Positions 52,725 to 59,867 of a stretch of DNA of 64,000 nt are shown one piece after another. How positions within the stretch are numbered: position 1 is the stretch's first letter; each line of letters begins with the position of its first letter. A model generated the notes under the pieces. That model was not told where the DNA came from. It made no database searches and was given only the letters and a program-made list of their open reading frames with translations. The stretch comes from Candidatus Babelota bacterium (GTDB lineage Bacteria > Babelota > Babeliae > Babelales > Vermiphilaceae): the NCBI GenBank assembly GCA_029262615.1, contig JAJCZD010000011.1, forward strand, positions 31,137-95,136, written 5' to 3'. The position numbers and the translations under genes were made by a program.

Positions 52725-54206
52725 GTGAAAAAAGTATTTTTATTCCTTATTATCGGATTAGTAGATGTTTCCCTGCAGGCAATGGAACCAGAGCAGAGAC
52801 AACTTACTTTGTCTCAAACAGTTCCAGTGAAAACAAATGATGAAAAGATTTTTTTGGTTGAGCCAAGTATAATTGCTCAATCAAGCGTATTAACTGACTG
52901 CCAGAATAGAGGTAGTTGTAATGAACCAATATGTCTTCCTGGTATTAATGCAAAAAGTTTTGAACTAATTTTAGAAGCATTAAAAGGAAAATCATTTGAA
53001 GAATTTAATTCTAAAGAATTGATTAATTTGTATGCCAGTTCTGATTATCTTGGAATTGATCCGATTCTTAAGAAATTCCAACCAGATGATATCGATTTCT
53101 TTTTGAGTAAGACCTTTACTAATGCTACTAATTTTAGCTTTAGCACTAATGGCAAGAACCTTGCTAGGTGTTACGGTTATACTGGTGAGTTGATAGACTC
53201 ACCCGATCTATCAGTACTAAAGAGATTTACTGATGCTACTAATTTTAGATTTAGCCCTAATGGTAAGTACCTTGCTGTTCATGACGATGGTACTGTTAAG
53301 CTAATAGACCTATCCGACCCCGACTATTCAGTACTAAAGAGCGTTACTGATGTTTCCTTCTTCGGTGGATTTAATTTTAACCCTAATAGCAAGTACTTTG
53401 CTGCTGGGTGTAAAGATGGTACTGTTAAGCTAATAGACCTATCCGATCCATCAGTACAAAAGAGCTTTACTAATGCTACTAATTTTAGGTTTAGCCCTAA
53501 TGGCAAGGACCTTGCTATTAAGCATAGCGATTGTACTGCTAAGTTGATAGACCTATCCGACTATTCAGTACTAAAGAGCTTTACTAATGCTTCTAATTTT
53601 AACTTTAGCCCAGATAGTAAGCGCCTTGCTATTAAGCATTGCAATGGTACTGTTGAGTTGATAGACCTATCCGACTATTCAGTACTAAAGAGCTTTACTA
53701 ATGCTTCTGGCTTTGGTTTTAACTTTAGCCCAGATAATAAGTACCTAGCTGTTGAGCATGACGATGGTACTGGTGAGCTGATAGACTTATCCGATCTATC
53801 AGTACTAAAGATCTTTACTCATATTTCTAGTTTTAACTTTAGCCCTAATGGCAAGTGTCTTGCTGTTAAGCATTGCAAGTGTACTGGCAATGGTACTGTT
53901 GAGCTGATTAAGTTTGGTGTATTAAATGACTTTTCTCCTATTGAAGTTGTTTTATTATTAAAGGTATTTTATGCCTCTCTAGAGAATGAAAAAATACATT
54001 TCACAAATGAGGAATATGAAATATATAAATCATTTGATGAGCATGTAAAAGAGAAATTAAAAGCACATATTATTTTCTCATCCTATCAACAAGTTTGTAA
54101 TGGCATAAACTGGCTCAAGCAACATCCAAAAACTACCATTGGATTAGCAGCGGCTGGTGTTGCGGCTGCAGGTGGTTTGTATTACTGGTTAAAGAAATCT
54201 GATTAA
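52725..54206 (+). CDS. Exported SKP1/POZ-like plus WD-type beta-propeller protein
   Basis: 493 residues, started by GTG 52725 after TGGAGG, with a signal peptide (KVFLFLIIGLVDVSLQAM). Residues about 35-118 resemble a SKP1/BTB-POZ fold (VKTNDEKIFLVEPSIIAQSS, ICLPGINAKSFELILEAL, and the ELINLYASSDYLGIDPILKK helix). Seven WD-like repeats follow (NF-x-FSPNGKYLAV-x-x-x-DGT-x-x-LIDLSD pattern), enough for a seven-blade propeller. A C-terminal hydrophobic helix (TIGLAAAGVAAAGGLYYWL) could anchor it. SKP1/BTB proteins and WD propellers are adaptor and substrate modules of eukaryotic cullin ubiquitin ligases, so mimicry of these is a fair hypothesis. The tail overlaps PBP2 by 4 nt. Confidence 0.72.
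   Translation: MKKVFLFLIIGLVDVSLQAMEPEQRQLTLSQTVPVKTNDEKIFLVEPSIIAQSSVLTDCQNRGSCNEPICLPGINAKSFELILEALKGKSFEEFNSKELINLYASSDYLGIDPILKKFQPDDIDFFLSKTFTNATNFSFSTNGKNLARCYGYTGELIDSPDLSVLKRFTDATNFRFSPNGKYLAVHDDGTVKLIDLSDPDYSVLKSVTDVSFFGGFNFNPNSKYFAAGCKDGTVKLIDLSDPSVQKSFTNATNFRFSPNGKDLAIKHSDCTAKLIDLSDYSVLKSFTNASNFNFSPDSKRLAIKHCNGTVELIDLSDYSVLKSFTNASGFGFNFSPDNKYLAVEHDDGTGELIDLSDLSVLKIFTHISSFNFSPNGKCLAVKHCKCTGNGTVELIKFGVLNDFSPIEVVLLLKVFYASLENEKIHFTNEEYEIYKSFDEHVKEKLKAHIIFSSYQQVCNGINWLKQHPKTTIGLAAAGVAAAGGLYYWLKKSD
53103..53925 (+). repeat. Tandem coding repeats of the WD-like gene
   Basis: Seven units of about 105-135 bp, each with a TTTAGCCC(T/A)(A/G)AT(G/A)-like block (at about 53136, 53250, 53385, 53490, 53604, 53724, 53838). 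Adjacent units near 53545-53780 are nearly identical, which points to recent unequal recombination or gene conversion. Confidence 0.8.
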
Positions 54207-55897
54207 CTACCCATAATTCTTTTGTATCTGAGTAAAAATTGTTTAGCAAGACATACCGCAACTCGAGATGAACCAGCATGCTCAACAAGTAGGACCATTG
54301 TTAATGGCTTGTGGTCTTTGTATTGGAAATAGGCAATAAACCAAGCGTGTTCTCTATACTTTTTCCCCAGATAACGTTTTTCTTTCTTACTTGTTTGGGC
54401 CGTACTTGTTTTTGCCCAGATCTTCATATCGGCAATGTTTTTAATTCGTTGTCCAGTACCCTTTTGCACCACCAGCTCAAGTGCTTCTTGCAGAAAGGTT
54501 CTTGTTTGATCAGATATAGTCAGCGGTGTTGCGCTATACTCTTGATTACACAATAGCCGTGGTTTTACCAACCAACCAGTGAATATGCTAGAAAACATAC
54601 ACGCCATTTGAAGGGGAGTAGCTAGTACATACGATTGACCAATAACGGCTGATAAGGTTTCTCCTTGCCACCAGCGCTCGCCTTTTGTGAGCATTTTCCA
54701 TTGTCTTGAAGGTATAAGGCCTGCAACCTCTGGTAATAAAAACTCAGTTTTCTTGCCGAGGCCAAATTGATGTGCATACTCAGCGAGCACATCAATATCA
54801 AGATGTGTTGCCAGATCATACAAAAATACATTGCATGAATGGGCTAATGCATTTTTTGCATTAATTTCTCCGTGGCCAATTTTTTTATTGCAACAGTATT
54901 TACGATTGCAAAACTCCAAATAACCAGGACAGTAAACGGTAGAATCGCTCTCGAGCATATTTTCCTCAAGTGCGGTGCAAATGGTAACTAGTTTAAAAAG
55001 TGAACCGGGTGGGTAGGCTGCTTTACATGCTCGATTTAGAAACGGATTATTTTTTTGCAACTGTTGCCATTGTTCATGACCTATCGGATTTAAAAATACT
55101 GCTGGATCAAAAGAAGGACGAGAGACCATTGCTAACATGTCACCCGTTTGCCCGTCCATGACAATCAGCGCTCCGATTTGCTCTGGGCTCAATGTTTGTT
55201 CTGCAATTTTTTGCAATGATAAATCTATGGTGGTGCAAATATCATTGCCTGCCAGAGGTTGGGCAATTTCGATTTCAGAGAGTTTTTTACCAAAGGAATT
55301 GATCGTAGTTACTAGTTGGCCATCGGTGCCTTGCAGTTGTTGTTCAAACAATCGTTCCATACCCATTTTGCCTGTATCGCAGAGTCTCCCAAGATAACCA
55401 AGAGCATGGCTTGCTAATTGCCCATGGGGCCAATAACGAACAAACTCTGTACTAATTTTTACATTTTCCTGATCAGCAAATCGTTCCTTGATGAATCCTA
55501 ATTGTTCAAAGGTAATATCCGGTGCAAGTTTTATTTTTTTGTACCGTCTTTCTGCTTGAGCAATTTGTTGTGTAATCAGTTCAACCTCTTGATCCAAGAT
55601 GTGTGCAAGGCTTGCAATAATCTCTTGTTGTATTATGGATAGCTTGTAATTGCCAGTTGCTTGCCAATAAAGAGAAAAAACAGGTCGGTTAGTTGCTAAT
55701 AAATTGCCATGACGATCGGTTATATTACCACGTAATGAAGCTTTTGTTTGGTAGCGCAGAAAATTTTGTTGGCCTTTTTGTACATACCGTTGGTATAAAA
55801 AAAGTTGTAAATACAAAAGCCGCCCAGTGATAATGGTAAAAGAAAAACCAGTGCACCAAATTATTTTTTTCCATTTAGCTAGCAGTGAGCCGCCCAT
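54203..55897 (-). CDS. mrdA: Penicillin-binding protein 2 (class B transpeptidase)
   Basis: Cell-elongation transpeptidase, membrane-anchored by one N-terminal helix (IIWCTGFSFTIITGRLLYLQL). The 564-residue protein has the dimerisation/pedestal domain (RGNITDRHGNLLATN). The catalytic domain shows SxxK in YPPGSLFK, SxN in HSCN and KTS (KTSTAQ) in place of the usual KTG. This Gly-to-Ser change at the third motif is uncommon. RodA is not nearby. The gene lies 3 nt downstream of xerC, so the two form a unit. Presence of PBP2 and glmS shows that the organism keeps peptidoglycan. Confidence 0.9.
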   Translation of the reverse strand: MGGSLLAKWKKIIWCTGFSFTIITGRLLYLQLFLYQRYVQKGQQNFLRYQTKASLRGNITDRHGNLLATNRPVFSLYWQATGNYKLSIIQQEIIASLAHILDQEVELITQQIAQAERRYKKIKLAPDITFEQLGFIKERFADQENVKISTEFVRYWPHGQLASHALGYLGRLCDTGKMGMERLFEQQLQGTDGQLVTTINSFGKKLSEIEIAQPLAGNDICTTIDLSLQKIAEQTLSPEQIGALIVMDGQTGDMLAMVSRPSFDPAVFLNPIGHEQWQQLQKNNPFLNRACKAAYPPGSLFKLVTICTALEENMLESDSTVYCPGYLEFCNRKYCCNKKIGHGEINAKNALAHSCNVFLYDLATHLDIDVLAEYAHQFGLGKKTEFLLPEVAGLIPSRQWKMLTKGERWWQGETLSAVIGQSYVLATPLQMACMFSSIFTGWLVKPRLLCNQEYSATPLTISDQTRTFLQEALELVVQKGTGQRIKNIADMKIWAKTSTAQTSKKEKRYLGKKYREHAWFIAYFQYKDHKPLTMVLLVEHAGSSRVAVCLAKQFLLRYKRIMGS

Positions 55898-55900
55898 TTT

Positions 55901-56818
55901 TTATTTTTTTTTCTTTACATCATAGATGGGATGAATGGTATCGCATAGCTTTGCAAGTTCTTCTAAGGAGACGTGGGTATATTTTTCGGTGCTTGCCAAA
56001 CTTTTGTGCCCAAGCAGTTCTTGCACAATGCGCAGATCGGTTCCTTGGTTTAATAAATGAGTAGCAAAGGAATGGCGGATTTTGTGTGGGGTGATATGTC
56101 GTTCTATTTTTAATAACTTACGGAACATTTCAAATATTCGTTGAATTGAACGGGTTGTTAATGGCTGCTTACGATAGTTTAAGAAAATGAACTCATTATT
56201 TTTTTTTGGTTTTGGCCGTTCTTTATCCAAATATTCAAGAAGCTTCTTTTTCGATTTTTGGCCGAATAGTACCAAACGCTCTCGGGATCCTTTTCCTAAG
56301 ATGCGAATAGTTTTATTGTGCCAATCGATATCATCAAAAGCGATAGCAACCAGTTCTGAACATCGAATTCCCGTTGCATACAAAAGTTCAAATATTGCTT
56401 TGTCCCTTATAGGATGACGAGTTGGTAATTGCTCGTCGGTGACCTGGTCCAATAAATAAAAAACTTCATCAACGCTTAAATAGACCGGTAGTTTTTTATC
56501 AAGACGAGGACGGCGTAACTTAAGATCAATTTTAAATCCTTGAGCTCGCAGAAACTTTTCAAATGATTTAAAACAAGATAATTTTCTTGCGATAGAACTT
56601 TTGTCTATTTTTTTGTAAAAAAGATTTACCAAATATCGTTCAATTATTTGTCGAAGCGGTAAATGGTTTTGTGTATCTTTGTCAAGATGATCCCAAAATT
56701 GAATAAATTGTTGCAGATCACTAGCATATGCTTTTTGTGTGTTTTGGGCCAAGTTTTTTTCCACATCCAAGTAGTTAAGAAATTCATTTTTCTTTATGGT
56801 AAATTCTTTTTGTGTCAT
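55901..56818 (-). CDS. xerC: Tyrosine recombinase of the XerC/XerD family
   Basis: 305 residues. The N-terminal SAM-like core-binding domain (FLNYLDVEKNLAQNTQKAYASDLQQF) is followed by a catalytic domain. It contains Arg in ATGIRCSEL, HKIRHSFATHLL, LLGHKS and nucleophile Tyr in TEKYTHVS. Length and lack of extra domains match the housekeeping Xer recombinases that resolve chromosome dimers at dif, not phage integrases. No dif-like site was found by eye. Whether it is XerC, XerD or a single XerH-type enzyme cannot be decided. Confidence 0.88.
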   Translation of the reverse strand: MTQKEFTIKKNEFLNYLDVEKNLAQNTQKAYASDLQQFIQFWDHLDKDTQNHLPLRQIIERYLVNLFYKKIDKSSIARKLSCFKSFEKFLRAQGFKIDLKLRRPRLDKKLPVYLSVDEVFYLLDQVTDEQLPTRHPIRDKAIFELLYATGIRCSELVAIAFDDIDWHNKTIRILGKGSRERLVLFGQKSKKKLLEYLDKERPKPKKNNEFIFLNYRKQPLTTRSIQRIFEMFRKLLKIERHITPHKIRHSFATHLLNQGTDLRIVQELLGHKSLASTEKYTHVSLEELAKLCDTIHPIYDVKKKK

Positions 56819-56881
56819 TTAGTGCTCCTTATGCAAGAGCATATCATACGCTTGTTTAAATCTAAATGTTTAGGTTGTTTT

Positions 56882-59617
56882 TCACTGCAAGTTATATTCT
56901 TTACATCTACGATTTACTGATGAACGGTTAACGCCCAAAAACATTGCAATTTTGTTTTGGTTTTTAAACTTGTTCCACAACAAGGTCATAATTTTTGCAT
57001 CGCGCAGGGCATGACGTCCTAATCTTACTGCTTCTATTAATTCTGGATCAGAAATTTCAAAAGCAGGGTCAAATTGTGTTTCTTGATAAATTAAATTGTG
57101 CTTAGATTTTTCTGTTACTATTTTACCAATCTTTTCTTTTAATTCTTGTAAGCTCATTGGACGCATACGGGTTAATTTTAATTTATCTTTATCAGTAAGG
57201 GTAAGCACATTGTTAAACTCTTGTGTTTTGAAAAATTGTTGTGAAAAACCTTTTGCAAGTTCATGTAAATCTTCATCGGGTAAGGTATCAATTGCTGGCA
57301 TTACCAGTGGTGCTTGCTTGAGTTCATTAAACAATTCTAGGCTAAATTGGCCTTCTTGGACCAATAGTGCAAGATCTTGATTAGTTGAGCAGATAATGCG
57401 TACTGAAGTGCAAACACGTTGGTCAGATTTTAAAATAGTAAAATAACCATAGTGAATAAACTGTGCTAAATGTTGTTGTGTTGCCAAGTCCAAATGTTCG
57501 ATGTTTTGTATGAACAAGGTTCCTATGCCATCAAGTTTTTCAAGCAATGGTTTTTCTTGTTGGAGGCCAAACAAGGGATTAATGCCAAACAATTGTATAC
57601 CGACTGATAAGTTATTAGTTGGTCGATCCAGTTTAATTGTATGCAGTATTTTACGTAAACTAATATGATGAAGAATTTCTATAGTTGGTAATAAATCTTC
57701 TTCTGCCAGAGTGAGCAAGGTTACCTTTTTACTTAATGCCGTTTTTAATAAATCTATTTTGAAATTAAGAAGTAGTTCTCCGTTACCTGGAATGAGTTGG
57801 TTTATTAATTGTCCAGATTCGGTAGTTTCTAAATAAAGCAAGTAATCCCATTGGGATGGATCTTTTAAATGGTCAATTTGCTTTTTTACAATATCAACAA
57901 TATCTGGATAATAAGCCATAACGATTACATTATTTTGTTCTAGGTTTGATACGGAACTTAAAATGAGTTCATTATTGTTATTGTCTCTTGTAAATATTTT
58001 TTGTGGTGTTTTATATTTCTCCGTTTGCCGAGCAATATGCTTTAATGCTTTGGCCAGAGGATGGCCTTCTTGATTGTTTGGGTTAATGGTGACCAATTGT
58101 TTTGCTGCTTGATTTCCAAAGATAAAGCGACGATTTTTGTAGAATATAATACCAATTAACCGTTTTTCGGTTCTTTTTAAAAAAGAGCGAATACTCTCAC
58201 GATATTGATTTAATTCTTGATGTTTATTGTATAACTCTTCTTTTAATTCTTTTTCTTGGTGAATTAATGTTTCTAAGGATCGGTTTTGCATTAAATGAAC
58301 AATGTTTGCCAGGTAGGTAGCATACATTGCCATTTTATCCCGCTCAAAATGGCCATATAAATGATGTTGCCGAGAATCACGCTCGATTACAATATAGGCA
58401 ATAATACGGTCTTTACCTAGAATAGGTACAAAAACATCGGCATTAATTTGGTTTAGAAATTCAAGTAACAATCTACGATCAGGATTATTTTGGTAAAAGT
58501 TACTAAAATTAAGCTCATCATAAATAAGTATTTTTTCTTGTAATATAAATTCATATAAAGAGCAATCTGGGTGGGATTGCATCAGTTCTTCGACAAAGCC
58601 CTCGATATGATGGTAATTGTTAGGTCGGTAGGTTGATTGCTGGTCATAGGCGCGTATAAATAAGTGAGTTTTTTTCTGGGTAATAGTAAATGAGTTCTTG
58701 AAGAATTGCTTAGTAATCTGCTCTAATTCTTTATTGGTTGCCGCATGAGATAATTGCTCAAGTACTTGTTTGAAGCTGTTTATGAAGTTTGGATTAAAGT
58801 GTGAAGTTACCTGCTTGTTGAAATTTAGAAAGCGCAAACCCATAACTTTTTTTATGGAGTAAAAAATAGCATAGGTAATAAGTAAGGTTGAAATATTCAT
58901 AATGGCGTAAGAAAAAAGATGTAATTGGGTAAAATTAAAATGAATGGCCAATATTAATTGCGCAACAAGGTAAGGAAAGATAAGAAATTGTAATACGGTC
59001 TTGAGCTGTTTTTTAAGAATCTTAGGTAACTGTGTGACTCTGATTTTAAAGAATGCCAAAAGTACACATGGTAGAACGAGTAAACTAAATAAATAAATGA
59101 TACTATATTGCATCATTTTTATTTCAAAGTACCTGCTTTGTAAAGGATTAGCAAAAGCAATTGTTCTTAAATACTCATTGGTGAGACTATTCTCAAAAAT
59201 GGAAATATATAAAAAGTAAAAAAAGAAACAGGAACTAAAAAAGAGAAATTGTTTTTGCAATAAACCAAGTTTTAGTTTTCTTTGCGTTAGGCTCTCGATA
59301 AATAGTGCAAGTGATTGGAATTGTATTATTAAAAATGCCCAAGCAATCCTGATAAAAAAAACGAGGGCGCCGTAATTAGCTTTTGGGAACAAAATTGGAC
59401 GTATTATTTTTAGAATCCAGCATGCATCACCAGCCATTGAGCCAATTATGACACCAAGTAATAAAAACCATGGTGATGGAATAGAGATGGAACGGAGTCC
59501 TTTGTGGAGTAAAAATCCAAGTAGGTATCCTTTGATTAATAACGCAACGCCAATAACAATAATAACAGATTGGGTGCTATTTAGCAGATGAATGAAAAAG
59601 TAAAGAAAATCAAACAT
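56882..59617 (-). CDS. Membrane-anchored regulator 1: TM sensor, GAF/PAS-like, inactive AAA-like domain, Fis-type HTH
   Basis: 911 residues. About eight transmembrane helices fill residues 1-280. A GAF-like domain follows (about 285-445, IYDELNFSNFYQNN; ADVFVPILGKDRIIAYIVIERD), then a PAS-like segment (FYKNRRFIFGNQAAKQL). The next domain is collinear with sigma-54 activator ATPases (LFG, GTLF, RIICSTNQDL, then a helical lid). However, the P-loop is replaced by PGNGELLLN, Walker B is LFIQNIEHLD instead of LFLDEI, and GAFTGA is missing. The C-terminus is a Fis-type helix-turn-helix (KIAMFLGVNRSSVNRRCKEY). It thus looks like a DNA-binding membrane receptor without ATPase activity. A tiny peptide gene diverges 99 nt upstream. 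Paralogue of 59868-62561. Confidence 0.75.
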   Translation of the reverse strand: MFDFLYFFIHLLNSTQSVIIVIGVALLIKGYLLGFLLHKGLRSISIPSPWFLLLGVIIGSMAGDACWILKIIRPILFPKANYGALVFFIRIAWAFLIIQFQSLALFIESLTQRKLKLGLLQKQFLFFSSCFFFYFLYISIFENSLTNEYLRTIAFANPLQSRYFEIKMMQYSIIYLFSLLVLPCVLLAFFKIRVTQLPKILKKQLKTVLQFLIFPYLVAQLILAIHFNFTQLHLFSYAIMNISTLLITYAIFYSIKKVMGLRFLNFNKQVTSHFNPNFINSFKQVLEQLSHAATNKELEQITKQFFKNSFTITQKKTHLFIRAYDQQSTYRPNNYHHIEGFVEELMQSHPDCSLYEFILQEKILIYDELNFSNFYQNNPDRRLLLEFLNQINADVFVPILGKDRIIAYIVIERDSRQHHLYGHFERDKMAMYATYLANIVHLMQNRSLETLIHQEKELKEELYNKHQELNQYRESIRSFLKRTEKRLIGIIFYKNRRFIFGNQAAKQLVTINPNNQEGHPLAKALKHIARQTEKYKTPQKIFTRDNNNNELILSSVSNLEQNNVIVMAYYPDIVDIVKKQIDHLKDPSQWDYLLYLETTESGQLINQLIPGNGELLLNFKIDLLKTALSKKVTLLTLAEEDLLPTIEILHHISLRKILHTIKLDRPTNNLSVGIQLFGINPLFGLQQEKPLLEKLDGIGTLFIQNIEHLDLATQQHLAQFIHYGYFTILKSDQRVCTSVRIICSTNQDLALLVQEGQFSLELFNELKQAPLVMPAIDTLPDEDLHELAKGFSQQFFKTQEFNNVLTLTDKDKLKLTRMRPMSLQELKEKIGKIVTEKSKHNLIYQETQFDPAFEISDPELIEAVRLGRHALRDAKIMTLLWNKFKNQNKIAMFLGVNRSSVNRRCKEYNLQ

Positions 59618-59716
59618 AAATATTGCTTTTGTTTTGATGCCTCACTATACTCTACCCTAGTTACATACGATAAACAATTAATGAATTTCAACACTTTATA
59701 CTTGGGGGCATGAATA

Positions 59717-59812
59717 ATGCTGAAAAAAGGAAGTTGGCTTAGGTATCTGGCTGTTTTGTTGCCTGTAATTAGTTTCATATTTATTATTATCCGTATGCCA
59801 CCGTCTTATTAA
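59717..59812 (+). CDS. Small hydrophobic peptide diverging from regulator 1
   Basis: A 31-residue frame with ATG at 59717, 8 nt after GGGGG. It has a basic N-terminus (MLKKGSWLR), one hydrophobic helix (YLAVLLPVISFIFIIIR) and the C-terminus MPPSY. It starts 99 nt from the regulator 1 start on the opposite strand. A peptide of similar layout, also with a C-terminal PP, sits at the same place beside regulator 2. Too short for family assignment; see findings. Confidence 0.5.
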   Translation: MLKKGSWLRYLAVLLPVISFIFIIIRMPPSY

Positions 59813-59867
59813 TTCGAGAGTGTACCAAAATTGGAAACGGCAGGCAAAGCAAAATATAAAAAATGGG

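Noticed and set aside
53103..53925. CRISPR-like array
   Set aside because: The repeats are in-frame coding units of a WD-type propeller, vary in length and have no unique spacers; no cas genes are present.
55901..56818. Tyrosine recombinase as integrase for the accessory islands
   Set aside because: Its length, domain content and linkage to mrdA fit a housekeeping Xer enzyme, and it is far from both islands. A role in trans cannot be excluded but nothing shows it.
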